A DNA stretch of 64,000 nucleotides from Azorinus chamasolen. Taxonomy: Eukaryota; Mollusca; Bivalvia; Cardiida; Solecurtidae. Under the pieces are notes generated by a model. The model saw nothing but the letters and a program-made list of their open reading frames with translations. It had not been told where the DNA came from and ran no database searches. Positions 8,687 through 18,662 of this stretch are shown here, in pieces (positions within the stretch are counted from its first letter, which is position 1; the number at the start of each line of letters is the position of its first letter). The translations under genes and the position numbers were made by a program. The stretch spans positions 57,161,071-57,225,070 of the forward strand of contig OY755241.1 of NCBI GenBank assembly GCA_963576725.1, read 5' to 3'.

Positions 8687-11600
8687 GTAAACAAAACTTT
8701 CAAAATATGTCTTTAACATTTTGTAAACTGCTAGGAAATTGTTGCTTAGCCCTGCTAACAGGTTAGATCCAGATGATATAATGGGTACTGGTAGCTGCCA
8801 CAAACTGGGCAACATATCAAAGCTGTTTGGCAGTTTGAGAATTCTCTAAGAATAAGAAAAAAAAATCTAATTAAATTGTACTAAAGAGTAATTGTACAGA
8901 TGATTATATTTTAGCATAAATTAAAAATAATCTGTGTTCAAGCATTGTTTATCAGCTCATAAACCATCAGAGATCCAGATAAATGTGTAAATCAACACAC
9001 TTTCAAGAGTAACATCTTTATTTTTCGATCAAAACCTGTGTTGTGAACTTGTGACCACTCTTTAGAATCGTCTCTTTGAGACGATTCTAAACAATGGTCT
9101 CAACATAGGGTTTGGTGGAGAAATGACAATTGTAGTATTTGAGTACACACCTTTAATGTGTAGCTCTGAACCATAGTTTGGAGTTTTGAGGAACAGTCAT
9201 TTAACCATGAAGGCCAAAGGCATGTGCTTCAAAAACACAAGGCTTGACTTTTAATAACAGACATGATGTAACCAAATGAATTTGAAATAGGGGACATAAA
9301 TGCATCAGTCCAGCTTTTGTGACTGTTGCATTTGCGTCCCTTATCAAAATATACAATATGACACCTTCACTGTTATTTAAATTATTAGTTTAATAAAATC
9401 ACTGATATTCATTCAATATATTGGTATAAAATTTAGAAATATTTATACATTCAAACCTTTCACGACTTTATAAACAAAGTTGAGCCAGATCAGACGACTC
9501 CTGTAGGATCCACCTGATATGGTTCAGCTCTGTTACTTATGAAATTATAAATAGATCTGACTTTATACAGTTTCTACCAAAATCAAATAACCCTGTGTAT
9601 GTATTATATGCCAGTATTCAGCTAATAATTCAGCTAATAAATATTCATGATGTCATTTATTTCTGACATGAATATTCAACGTTAGGTATGATTTCCCTCT
9701 TATTTTTTCAGATGTTTGCTAAACGTTTGTACAGCTCCTTCTGGGTGATAATGCCAATCTTCGTGTCCCTCTCCACCTTTGGAGGTGTGAATGGCATTCT
9801 CTTCACTTCTTCAAGGTACTTGTATTTTCCAACCCATTGTATACAGGCAATTTGTGAAATGGCAAAAAGTGTAGATCCAGATTAGAGGGCTCTTAGGGCA
9901 GGGTGTGCACTGTTTGTCATTCATAACCTGTTAGAAAATATAACCCAGAGGCGTGACAAGGTATTTACATGAAGGAACTAAAGCCTAGAGGTCCAGATAA
10001 GATGTGTAAATTCTAACATTTTTAAGAATGGTTCCTTTGTTTCTCCACTAAAGCCTATGTTGTGACCACTCTTTAGAATCTTTTTTTTTTTTGTGGAGAA
10101 ATGACAATTTTAGTATTTAACCCTTTTTCTCTTGAATGTATAAGTCAGAAATAATGACACAATTAATATTTATTAGATTTTTTTTTATTATGTCATATGT
10201 ACACTGGAATTTTTAGTATCGGAAGAAACAGTAGATTCAGTTCTATCATAATTTCATAACCAAACAAAGCAGACCCTGATCAGACGGCTGCCTATAGGAG
10301 TCGTCTGATCTGGGTCTACTCTATAATAGTAATTGCAAATGCGTGGAAAAGCGTTTTTATGAGGGAAAGGGTTAAATATTCACTTTATCTGTTTCTACGA
10401 AGGATCTCTACCATCAAATAATAATGTTCAAATTTCAGCATTCAAAGGGTTAACCCTTTCCCTCATATAAATGCTTTTTTTACGCATTTGCAAACAGAGT
10501 AGATCTAGATTAGATGTAGCCCTCTGATCTGGGTCTACTCTGTTTGAAAAGGCGTAGAAACGCTTATTTATGGAGTAAGGGGTTAAGACCTTGAGTTAGA
10601 CGTTGTTTTGGTGGTTGCTTTAGAAGGGGTCTTACTGTATACATTGTGTATATTGTTTGATTTTGACTGTTTCAGGTTGTTTTACGTAGGTGGACGTCAG
10701 GGTCACATGCCCCAGATCCTCTCTATGGTGTCTATCAGTCGCCTGACCCCCATGCCAGCTTGTCTGTTCATGGTATGTAGCCAAACTTAGCTTATTTATC
10801 CTTAACTCGTTAACTCGTAGGCGGTTTTTAGACCAAACCTCTTTGAAATAATCTACAAATTTACTAGAAAAAAGGAAATTTTAGATTTTTTTTTGTTTTG
10901 AAACCATTTTGATGAATAGAGCATTTGCACTTACAAAATTTCAGCAAATTGTGATATCATTATTTCATGAATATTCATGAAGTAAATGAAAATGTACTTC
11001 TTTGCAGGGTTTGCTGTCACTGGTGTACCTGACTTCATCGGACATGTACGCACTCATTAATTACGTAAGCTTCGTCAACTGGCTGGCCATTGGACTGTCG
11101 GTTACAGTACTTCTATACTTCAGATGGAAGCGGCCTAACATGCACAGACCAATCAAGGTAGGATCTTACTAGATTTCTCTCAAAAATATTCTGCCACACT
11201 AAATTCAACTTTTTGAATTGCTGTATATACCGTATTGTCTCTCATAAATGCTCCTAAGGGCGTTACATTTTTAGCTCACCAGAGCAATTTTGTGCTCAGG
11301 GTGAGCTTTTGTGATCGCCTGATGTCCGTCGTCTGTCGGCATGTGTCGTCCGTCGTCAGTCGTCAACAATTTGAACCTTTAAAAATCTTCTCCTCTGAAT
11401 CTACAGGGTTCTCAGCTTTCATCTTTGGTAGGATCTTACTAGACTTCTCTCAAAAATATTCTGCCAGACAAAATTCAACTTTGTAAATTGCTGTATGTAC
11501 CGTATTGTCTCTCATAAATGCTCCTAGGGTCGTTACATTTTATTTAACCCTTTCCCTCTTAGGTTATATTTAGATCCACACTCTTTAAATATAATTATCT

Positions 11601-14257
11601 ACAGAAAAGGAGCATTTACTAGCAAAAGGGGAAATTTTAGAATTGTTTAGTTTGGAAACCATTGTGATAAATAGAGCATTTTCTCCTTTGGTATAGAAAG
11701 GCGTATTTATGGAGGAAAGAGTTAAAGCAGCTTACTGCATTTCATAGGGTTCTAATGTATAATGATTTGTGTTTTTTCTTTTGATTTTTAGATCTCGCTG
11801 GTGTGGCCCATTACTTATGTGGTTATGTCAATGATACTTGTAATTCTACCCATGTACTCTAGTCCAACAGAAACAGGTATGCTTATAAATGTCTTTCATC
11901 TCGTTTCATGCAGTCGGTGAATATATGGTAATCTATGCAAACAGGTTGGATCCTGATGAGAATCAGAATTACATCAGACAAGTTAACTATAATAATATGA
12001 TATGACAACAATTATTGCTCTGGATTGTCCTTTTTTTTAAGCAAAGAATTCATTAATTCGGTGCAATTGGTTATTTACCTGGATATTTCGGCTTTATTGC
12101 AAAGCCTTCTTCAACACACTGAGATGTGGTCAGTGGGTGTCACATAAAAAAGAGGCCATACCCATAAAACAGGGGCAACCATCACTCAACCTGGACGAGG
12201 GGTTGGAACTTCCAGCAGTGTATGACCCTCTCCTAGTGTCATGTGACGACTCAAAGTCATGTGACACCCTTGAAAAGTTTACATTATAAGAATTAAGCTA
12301 GAAAATATTCATGATGTCATTATTTCTTACATGAATAATCAACAGGGATAGTGTTAACCCTTTCCCTCATATAAACATGTTTTCACACATTTGCAAACAG
12401 AGTAGACCCAGATCAGACGGCTCCTAGAGGAGCCGTCTGATCAGGGTCTACTCTGTTTGCTAATAGAATTTGATAGAACTATTTCTTTGCTTTCTTAAAT
12501 GTCTACAATGGTCCACCTTCCATATTTCTTTATTATAACATTTTTGTTAATGATTATTCAGTAGGTATTGAAATTTGGCCTAGATATAGGACAGGGAAAG
12601 GGTTAATCATACTTCAGTTGATGTAGCAAACTCTAGACCAGAGAACCCATGTTCTGTGTATTGTTTCAGGGTTTGGATGTCTGATCATTGCTACTGGTAT
12701 ACCAGTGTATGTCGTGTTTGTCTACTGGGAGAATAAACCGAAAAGCGTCTTACAGTTTATAGGTGAGTACATCTATCATCACTGATATGGATCAGAGCCT
12801 AAAAAAAAATAATGCTTTGTTATTTGTTTGAATACTTAACCCTTTACTCTATAAATACGCCTTTGCAAACACAATAGACCCAGATCAGACAGCCCCTGTA
12901 GGAGCCGTCTGATCAGGGTCTGCTCTGTTTGTTTATGAAATAATATAGATTACTGGAACAGTGTGTCCGTTCACATACATATGTACGTGAGTCACGTAGA
13001 GACAGGGCAGAAAACGTAACAGCATTTCCTATGAAAACGTGCATTCACTTATAGAATTGGTAGGGTTTATCATGCATCATCATCAAAAAATAAAAGAAAT
13101 ACATATTAGTGTTTGAAAACAAGTGTTCTCTCTTAAATGACATTTCAAGCCATCTTGTGAAAAATGTCAACAATAATAGTTGCACTTCTGTGCAGGTATA
13201 AAACATCGACGTGAAATACCGCACTGCACACAGTACTCACAATTTAAACTATGACGGACCGGATTATTTTTGTACTATACCCTATGAAACTTTGTTTATT
13301 TCCGTTTCGTACAAAATCACTTCTGCAAAAACATGTTTTAACAGTCAAATTCTCTCAAGTTTGGCAGAAACTATTAAAAAAACGTCTGTTCTTGGTCTAC
13401 TCTGTTTGCAAATGTGTGAAAACATGTTTATATGCAGGAAAGGCTTAACAAAGTTTTATGTGATGGTCGGTGTTAATCCTTAAAGTGCAGGAACCATATA
13501 GAAGACCTTTGTCAACCGTGTAAACCCATATGAAAGGGCTCTTCAGGGAGCCCTTTGATCAGGGTCTTCACTGTTTGTCATAGAATCATTTCTTCAGTGG
13601 TAAATTGTGATAATTATTTTTTTAGTTAATTTAACCCTTTCCCTGTTCTATGTTTATTACAAATTTCGTTACCTAATAAATATTCGTTGACAAATTAGTT
13701 ATAATGGAATATGGAAGGTTGAACATTGTAGCAATTCTAGAAAGTAGAAACAAATCTATCAAATTCCATTGGCAAACAGAGCAGACCCTGATCAGACAGC
13801 TCCTCAAGGAGCCGTCTGATCTGGGTCTACTCTGTTTGCAGATGCGTGAAAACACGTTTATATGAGGGAAACGGTTAATATTTAGTTAATTTAATATTTA
13901 TAACAGCACTATAACCCTTTCCCTGTTCAGTATTCATACAAGAAATAATAACAGCATAAATATTTATTGGCTAAAGTTTTATAATGTAAAATTTGTTTTG
14001 ATTTTACACAATTTATAGTATCGGATCTGTATCATGTCAAAAGCAAACAGAGCAGACCCCTTTCCCTGTCCTATAGGAGCCGTCTGATCTGGGTCTACTC
14101 TGTTTGCAAATGCATGAACACGCATTTAAATGCATAGTCAGGTTAGGAAAATATTAAAGGTTAAATGTTATCTTGTTTTACAGACAAGGCTACGTTGGGT
14201 CTCCAGAAATTGCTGATGTGTGTTCCTGAGGAGACCGTGGAGGCTAAAGAGCTGTAG
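8563..14257 (+). CDS. slc7a8-like: SLC7 light-chain amino-acid transporter, LAT1/LAT2-like, 3' half of gene (7 coding exons)
   Basis: Seven GT-AG exons join in frame: 8563-8686, 9712-9815, 10676-10772, 11008-11157, 11792-11876, 12670-12762 and 14184-14257 (TAG stop), about 241 codons. Phases agree at every junction. The product matches the C-terminal half of LAT-type SLC7 proteins (about 500 residues): PRAIWISI, the [15 protein letters not shown] helix, [42 protein letters not shown] and the VPEET tail. By alignment with the family this covers transmembrane helices 7-12 and the short cytosolic C terminus. Family knowledge: these are plasma-membrane exchangers of large neutral amino acids that pair with an SLC3A2-type heavy chain through a cysteine in the N-terminal half, which is not present here. 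The first base completes a codon split in an exon upstream of the window; I found no earlier exon in 1-8562. The SDMY..INYV stretch favours SLC7A8 over SLC7A5, but in a mollusc the two may be co-orthologous. Introns of 0.3-1.4 kb are filled with palindromic elements. Confidence 0.93.
8972..9168. mobile_element. Family C element
   Basis: GATCCAGATAAATGTGTAAA at the left, ACACACCTTTAATGTGTAGC at the right, central palindrome GTGACCACTCTTTAGAATCG. Confidence 0.75.
9454..9686. mobile_element. Family A element, degenerate
   Basis: ATAAACAAAGTTGAGCCAGA to TGGTTCAGCTCTGTTAC core, then the AATATTCATGATGTCATT tail. It ends 26 bp before exon 9712, so it may contribute to that intron's 3' end. Confidence 0.55.
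9712..9815 (+). CDS. SLC7 exon (TM8, GGVNG helix)
   Basis: Acceptor TTTTTTCAG ends at 9711 and the donor GT is at 9816. It encodes [17 protein letters not shown], then [17 protein letters not shown] and a split Arg codon. The FGGVNG..FTSSR motif is the most diagnostic SLC7 segment in the window. Confidence 0.95.
9845..9950. mobile_element. Family F element, degenerate
   Basis: GGCAAAAAGTGTAGATCCAG to GTGTGCACTGTTTGTCATTC. One arm shortened. Confidence 0.5.
9989..10116. mobile_element. Family C element with poly-T in place of one arm
   Basis: GGTCCAGATAAGATGTGTAA, then GTGACCACTCTTTAGAATC, a run of 14 T, and GTGGAGAAATGACAATTTTA. The second arm is missing. Confidence 0.7.
10117..10375. mobile_element. 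Family A TTAA MITE, full length
   Basis: TTAACCCTTTTTCTCTTG to GAGGGAAAGGGTTAA; hairpin at about 10260-10323. Intronic. Confidence 0.82.
10450..10586. mobile_element. Family A TTAA MITE, short
   Basis: TTAACCCTTTCCCTCATATA to GAGTAAGGGGTTAA; the core at 10488-10550 lacks part of the loop side. It ends 90 bp before exon 10676. Confidence 0.75.
10676..10772 (+). CDS. SLC7 exon (intracellular loop to TM9)
   Basis: Acceptor TTTCAG ends at 10675 and the donor GTATG starts at 10773. It completes the split Arg and reads [19 protein letters not shown], then [13 protein letters not shown]. It corresponds to the conserved REGHLP loop of the family. Confidence 0.94.
11008..11157 (+). CDS. SLC7 exon (TM9-TM10)
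   Basis: Acceptor TTTGCAG ends at 11007 and the donor GTAGG starts at 11158. Fifty whole codons read [20 protein letters not shown], then two hydrophobic stretches and the [12 protein letters not shown] basic loop. The donor region is duplicated 270 bp downstream (see findings). Confidence 0.95.
11157..11270. repeat. Direct repeat copy 1 (includes the splice donor)
   Basis: GGTAGGATCTTACTAGATTT through CGTTACATTT. The first bases are the donor of exon 11008-11157. Confidence 0.85.
11271..11426. repeat. Dispersed AGCTCACC repeat fragment between two direct repeats
   Basis: TTAGCTCACCAGAGCA, CAGGGTGAGCTTTTGTGA and runs of GTCCGTCGTC match the repeat at 27.2 kb and 31.4 kb. Confidence 0.65.
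11427..11540. repeat. Direct repeat copy 2 (duplicates the donor region)
   Basis: GGTAGGATCTTACTAGACTT through CGTTACATTT; 114 bp, about 92% identical to 11157-11270 by eye, offset 270 bp. Confidence 0.85.
11544..11725. mobile_element. Family B TTAA MITE, internally shortened
   Basis: TTAACCCTTTCCCTCTTAGG to GGAGGAAAGAGTTAA; GAAACCATTGTGATAAATAG is present but the palindrome's second arm is lost. Confidence 0.75.
11792..11876 (+). CDS. SLC7 exon (TM11)
   Basis: Acceptor TTTTTAG ends at 11791 and the donor GTATG starts at 11877. It reads [20 protein letters not shown], then MYSSPTET, with one base left over for the next Gly codon. Confidence 0.93.
11930..11990. mobile_element. Family E fragment
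   Basis: TCTATGCAAACAGGTTGGAT and CCTGATGAGA match the first arm of family E only. Confidence 0.5.
12000..12353. other. Intronic sequence with short inverted motifs
   Basis: Contains GGCTTTATTGCAAAGCC and a GTCATGTGACGACTC / GAGTCAT-like pair; then a family A tail remnant (AATATTCATGATGTCATTAT) ending at 12353. No coding signal. Confidence 0.4.
12354..12606. mobile_element. Family A TTAA MITE, full length (253 bp)
   Basis: TTAACCCTTTCCCTCATATA to GACAGGGAAAGGGTTAA. The hairpin at 12395-12462 has essentially perfect arms; inverted orientation relative to 5835. It ends 64 bp before exon 12670. Confidence 0.88.
12670..12762 (+). CDS. SLC7 exon (TM12)
   Basis: Acceptor TGTTTCAG ends at 12669 and the donor GTGAGT starts at 12763. 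It reads [20 protein letters not shown] followed by [11 protein letters not shown], the conserved end of the last helix. Confidence 0.94.
12836..12960. mobile_element. Family A TTAA MITE, left part
   Basis: TTAACCCTTTACTCTATAAA, hairpin 12869-12931, right end lost. Confidence 0.68.
13385..13450. mobile_element. Family A right-end fragment
   Basis: TGTTCTTGGTCTACTCTGTT, then GTGTGAAAACATGTTTATAT and GGAAAGGCTTAA. Confidence 0.6.
13473..13590. mobile_element. Family F element, degenerate
   Basis: TTAATCCTTAAAGTGCAGGA; core with GTGTAAACCCATATGA and GATCAGGGTCTTCACTGTTT. Confidence 0.5.
13631..13878. mobile_element. Family A TTAA MITE, full length
   Basis: TTAACCCTTTCCCTGTTCTA to GAGGGAAACGGTTAA; hairpin at 13771-13840. 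Confidence 0.85.
13911..14150. mobile_element. Family A MITE, ends decayed
   Basis: ATAACCCTTTCCCTGTTCAG; one core arm is replaced by a second CCCTTTCCCTGTCC end-like motif at 14057, possibly a template switch. It ends about 30 bp before the last coding exon. Confidence 0.62.
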
Positions 14258-14270
14258 ACAACCTGAACTG
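14184..14270 (+). CDS. SLC7 last coding exon with start of 3' UTR
   Basis: Acceptor TTTTACAG ends at 14183. It reads [19 protein letters not shown], then EAKEL, with TAG at 14255-14257. Thirteen UTR bases follow before a good donor (GTAAGG at 14271), so the 3' UTR is probably spliced. Confidence 0.88.
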
Positions 14271-14420
14271 GTAAGGACTGAGTGTTTCTGTGCCAGATAA
14301 GGTAGTATTTTGTTATGGGGTGTACCATGCTTTGTTGGATTTTGAATTACAGTAGAATCTGCCTTTGATGATCAGAATGAGTATAATGGGGGTGGCATGT
14401 CTGTAAAAGCAAGTGATTGC

Positions 14421-14662
14421 TTAAACCTTTCCCTGTCCTATATTTATTAGAAATTTCAATACCTACTGAATATTCATTGACAAACTAGCCAGCTGTAATG
14501 TAATATTGACGGTGGAATGTTTAGAAATGAAAGAAACAGATGTATCATATTTCATTAGCAAAAGGAGCAGACCCTGATCAGACGCCTGATATAAGAGCCG
14601 TCTGATCTGGGTCTACTCTATTTACAGAAGTTAAAACGCGTTTATATGAAGGAAAGCCTTAA
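14421..14662. mobile_element. Family A TTAA MITE, full length
   Basis: TTAAACCTTTCCCTGTCCTA to GAAGGAAAGCCTTAA; hairpin at about 14555-14632. Lies in the 3' UTR intron. Confidence 0.8.
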
Positions 14663-14767
14663 GGGTTAAAGCATGGTAAATACCAAGTTTAATGCCATTC
14701 TGTTTCTCCTTTATAATACTACTGTACATGGTCCTGTTAACTCTGCACCCTAGCAGCAAAATCGTGA

Positions 14768-14846
14768 TTACCTATGCAAACAGTTTGGATCTAGATGAGA
14801 CGCTGCATAATGCGGCATCTTATCTGGATCCAAACTGTTTGACACT
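14768..14846. mobile_element. Family E palindrome
   Basis: ACCTATGCAAACAGTTTGGA to TGGATCCAAACTGTTTGACA with a GCATAATGCGGC loop region. Confidence 0.72.
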
Positions 14847-14883
14847 GTGACAATATTTTTGCAAAGAAATGAGAGAAGTTTTA

Positions 14884-15086
14884 TTTACTAAGGGCTGTTC
14901 CATTAAATGTGTATCGGGGCAGGAAGGCACTTTAAAAAACAGCTATGCATGGGTGGGTTTCGCTGCAAAAATGGTACTATTTGGTTTGTGCGTTAGTAAA
15001 AATTTCTATGGGTGGGTGGCTGAATTTGAAAGTGCCTTCCTGCACCCCCATACACATTTAAATGGAACAACCCTAAGTAAATTGGA
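14884..15086. mobile_element. Foldback element of unknown class (about 200 bp)
   Basis: TTTACTAAGGGCTGTTCCAT on the left is the inverse of ATGGAACAACCCTAAGTAAA on the right. Inner arms GCAGGAAGGCACTTT / AAAGTGCCTTCCTGC also pair. Transposase superfamily not determined. Confidence 0.7.
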
Positions 15087-15477
15087 TTACCCGTTGCAAA
15101 TCATTTGTTTTTTTTATTTATTCAATAATTATGTTTTTATTACAAATCATGATTGACTTACATGTATTTAATTTATGCCGATTGATAGTTAACAGAATAA
15201 TTGCACCAAAAAATAGCAAAGTGTACCGGCATCCAACTCTTTTTCTTACTGACAAGTAGATAAAAACAACAATCAATCGTAAATGATAAGATAATGGTAA
15301 CGATACAACTTGGCATAAATGTATTGTAAGTTTGCCTTGTGTGATTGTAGAATTGTAGACATTATTGGAATTCCAAAAACGCGCAGGACAATTCTCAAAT
15401 AGTCCATATTCCAATAATGCCCAGAATAAATACATTGTGTTTTGGTTCTTACTATTAGACTACATATTTATTTGCAG
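15087..15477. other. Intron sequence, nothing recognised
   Basis: AT-rich, no repeat core seen; bounded on the right by the 3' UTR acceptor. Confidence 0.45.
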
Positions 15478-15660
15478 GTTCTTGAAGGGAACATACTGTC
15501 AATAACAACACATCATGATGGAACTACAAAAACAAACAAAAAAGTCAATAGCGCTAATACAGCGTAAAGTGGACACACAACACAGAAGAAAAACAAAGAA
15601 AATACAATTTATAAAGACAGAACTTGAAACATATCTGTCACTCATTGCTCAGTAGCAGCC
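15478..15660 (+). other. Probable 3' UTR exon of the SLC7 gene
   Basis: A pyrimidine-rich acceptor (ATTTGCAG) ends at 15477, the best partner for the donor at 14271. The downstream sequence is A-rich and non-coding. The end position is arbitrary because I saw no convincing polyadenylation signal; transcript data would settle it. Confidence 0.4.
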
Positions 15661-15707
15661 ATAAATTAAGGATCTCTAAGATTTTATAATTATTATTATT
15701 ATATATA

Positions 15708-16045
15708 TTGTAAAATCTCGAATATTTGAACACTAAAATACGTAGCATTATTGATCTTTAACCCATTCCCGCATATTGACGCCTTTCGATGCCTCTGTAA
15801 AAGTCACTTTTTGAAACCATTGTGATAAATTTATCACAATGGTTTCAACACTATACAATTCTAGATTTTTCCTTTTCTCTAGTAAATGTTCCTTTTTTTT
15901 AGATATACTCAAAGAGGTTTGATCTAAAAATAGCATGTGAGGTAATGGGCTAAGACAGGTGGCAGCTTAATGCATTAAGCAGCCACCTGCCTAAAAGGGT
16001 CTTAATTCTTCTGTACAAAAAACTCAAATAATTGAGATTTTACTG
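15708..16045. mobile_element. Family D (pogo-like) MITE interrupted by a family B element
   Basis: Left end TTGTAAAATCTCGAATATTT (CAG decayed), right end TAATTGAGATTTTACTG followed by TA. The D internal arms GACAGGTGGCAGCTTAATGC and inverse lie to the right of the inserted B element. Confidence 0.75.
15758..15955. mobile_element. Family B TTAA MITE nested in family D
   Basis: TTAACCCATTCCCGCATA to GAGGTAATGGGCTAA; arms GAAACCATTGTGATAAA / TTTATCACAATGGTTTC are present, with the GAGCATTTGCTCC tip deleted. Confidence 0.78.
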
Positions 16046-16116
16046 TATTTACTTTTACTGACATCTGGACTATTACCTCATGTATATTCATGTAAGAAAT
16101 AATGACATCATGAATA

Positions 16117-16315
16117 TTAACCCTTTACTCCATGAATATTTAGATTAATTGCAATAAAAGCTCATGGACACAGGATGTTTTGGCCATGGCAGAAACTGCT
16201 ATTCATATCTATATTAAATCATAAGCAAACAGAGCAGACTCTGATCAGACGGCCCCTGCAGGTTATTTATGATTTCATTATTTCTGATATGAATATTCAT
16301 GGAGTAAAGGGTTAA
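16117..16315. mobile_element. Family A TTAA MITE with half core
   Basis: TTAACCCTTTACTCCATGAA to CATGGAGTAAAGGGTTAA. The core ends after CAGACGGCCCCTGCAGG, then jumps to an inverted copy of the left end, so both ends are the same sequence type. Confidence 0.78.
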
Positions 16316-16526
16316 GCCATGTATTTACAGCCACTTCAGTCATGACGTTACTGATCAGTTCACACTGGTTGTCGCTCTGATATTAACAGTAATGACTGAG
16401 TAACTTTATTTATATTACTGAGTAACTTTATTTACACTGAGTAACTTTATTTTCAAATTTTTCTTCTGCTTCTGTTTTACAGGAGCATTATTCTTGTATT
16501 TCTTTTTGAAAAATAGTGTCATGTTC

Positions 16527-16660
16527 TTAACCCTTTGCCTGATAGAGATGTGTTTTCTTACAGAGTAGACCCAGATCAAACGACTGCTGTAACAGCCATC
16601 TGATCAGGGTTTGTTTTCTTTGTTTATGATATATTATAGATCTGATTGTACAACTTCTTT
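16527..16660. mobile_element. Family A TTAA MITE, left part
   Basis: TTAACCCTTTGCCTGATAGA; diverged core at 16557-16622; right end replaced by a family C element. Confidence 0.62.
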
Positions 16661-16850
16661 GAGAGCTACAGATAAAGGTGCATACGGAAATGCAAAAATC
16701 GTCATTTCTCCTCCAAACCCTATACTGTGACCACTCTTTAGAATCGTCTCTTCGAGACGATTCTAAAGAGTGGTAACAGTATAGATTTTGGTGGAGAAAT
16801 AAAGGAGTTATCCTTGAAAATGTTTAAATTTACGCATCTTATCTGCACCT
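16661..16850. mobile_element. Family C element, reverse orientation
   Basis: GAGCTACAGATAAAGGTGCA to TACGCATCTTATCTGCACC. Palindrome with TTTAGAATCGTCTCTTCGAG arms nearly perfect. Confidence 0.82.
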
Positions 16851-16934
16851 CGTTCTTCCATGATCAAAACTTAATTTGTACAGTGGGCATTATGAAAAAA
16901 TTATGAAAATTGGTTTGATCAGTGAATACATGTA

Positions 16935-17130
16935 CAGTAAAACCTCTCTATAATGGCCACTAAATTGTGTTAATTAATTGGTATTTAGGGCAGGTGGCCG
17001 CTTAAAGCAAGGTGAAAGAAAAACAGAATGCACCTATAGAAGTGTTCTGTTTTGCTTTCATCTTGTTTTAAGCAGTCGCCTGCCTTTAACACATAATACT
17101 TTGTTTAATTTAGTGGCCATTTATGAGGTG
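16935..17130. mobile_element. Family D MITE
   Basis: CAGTAAAACCTCTCTATAAT after TA. Whole-length foldback (AATGGCCACTAAATTGTGTT against TTTAATTTAGTGGCCATTTA). Right CAGT end lost. Confidence 0.75.
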
Positions 17131-17169
17131 AATGGCTAAGGGACATGAACTGAAATGTCTTGAAAAGAT

Positions 17170-17400
17170 AGCACAGTTTCATGCATCACCCTTTGAACAC
17201 CGAATTTTCAAAATGAATGGGTCCATCATTGATTAATGGTAGACTCCATTCAGTATGGAAGGTTATGCTTCGCTGGATCACTTTTGGAAATGGTGCAGTC
17301 CCAGATTGGAGAACTTTTTTAAGGAGTCCACTGATCTGGATATACACTGTTTACTGGGGCTAGATAACTTAATCTAGCATTCAAAGGGTGAATGTTGAAA
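17170..17400. mobile_element. Family F-related element, diverged
   Basis: AATGGTGCAGTCCCAGATTG to ATCTGGATATACACTGTTTA core; right side GCATTCAAAGGGTGAA resembles an F end. Confidence 0.45.
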
Positions 17401-17449
17401 TCATTATTTTATGAATATTTATATGCAGTTTTATGCAAACTATGAAATA

Positions 17450-17600
17450 CAGTAAAACTTATCAATGTTAACATATATATGTCTTTAAAAGCAGGTGTTT
17501 GCTTAAAGCAGGATGAAAGTAATGCAGAAAGCTCCTGAAGGAGCTTTCTGCATTACTGTCATCCTGCATTAAGTTACCACTTGCATTTTTGACCCAGAAT
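17450..17600. mobile_element. Family D MITE, right end lost
   Basis: CAGTAAAACTTATCAATG after TA; near-perfect palindrome with GTAATGCAGAAAGCTCC arms at 17515-17575. Confidence 0.72.
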
Positions 17601-18004
17601 TGGACGAATTGGACGTCGTTTTGGAATAATGAGACATTACAGAAAATGATTAATTTTATGGACGTTTTGAGAGGCTAACAAATATTTTGTTTGGCCCTAT
17701 TGGACTTTGATTTGGATCTGACATGTCAGTCAGGATCTGTTGTTGTCTCATCTTTATGTTTTGTAAAGTAGTTGACCCTTTATATGCATTTGTAAACAGT
17801 GTAGACACAGAATGGGAGAAGTCTTGTGACCTGGTCTACACTGTTTACATAAAAAGAAATGCACTAGAAAATCTAATTGTTCATATTTGAATAGAATCTA
17901 CCGTTAAGCAATCATGGACTATTCAATTGTGCAAACTCAGCATATGAAGGGTTTAAACTATAAGTCTATTTGTTAGACACCATTAAGTGAGCCATGCCAT
18001 AAGA

Positions 18005-18201
18005 AAAGGTTCCAGACCTCGCTGATCCAAGCACTCAAATAAGTATCATTATCCATGCCCAAGACAGGTGACAGCTTAATACAGGGTGAATGCCATGCAG
18101 AAAGGGCTCCCAGAGGAGCTTTCTGCATGACTTTTACCATGCATTAAGCAAAAGTTCTCCATTCTTAAGAAGTGAATGTTTGGCTTGGCGAGGTTTTACT
18201 G
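18005..18201. mobile_element. Family D MITE
   Basis: Right end GCGAGGTTTTACTG then TA; left end decayed (CCAGACCTCGCTGA). Palindrome GACAGGTGACAGCTTAAT / GCATTAAGCAAAAG. Confidence 0.68.
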
Positions 18202-18228
18202 TATTTCTCTACAAGGAATGAGGAAATA

Positions 18229-18431
18229 CTGTAGAAACTGTCTTAAGCGACCATCAAAAAGGTCTAAATGTTGGTCTGTAAGGCAGGTGGTAGCTTAATA
18301 CAGGTCAAATGTAATACAAAAAGCTCCCATAGGAGCTTTCTGCATTACTTTTGCCCTGTATTAAGCAACCACATGCTCTTTAAGATTCCTATGTCCAATT
18401 AATGTAAGGTCGCTTTAAACAGGTTCCACTG
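18229..18431. mobile_element. Family D MITE, both ends visible
   Basis: CTGTAGAAACTGTCTTAAGC / GCTTTAAACAGGTTCCACTG, flanked by TA at 18227-18228 and 18432-18433. Central arms GGCAGGTGGTAGCTTAATAC and inverse. Confidence 0.78.
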
Positions 18432-18662
18432 TACATGTATATACTGTCCTGTATCTTTCCTCGTGGCATGGGTAGAATGTAGGTTACGTCATGTTATCCA
18501 ATTTGTACATTGTTCTGATAATTATTGTTGTGTATTTATTAACTGAAATGGCTAGGCTCATTGGGGAAAAGGATGCGTTGGATCAATCGGAATCAATGTA
18601 GACCAAGATCAGCAATTAGAATGGTTCAGTTTGATAAGGATCTATGGTTATATGTCAGTGCT

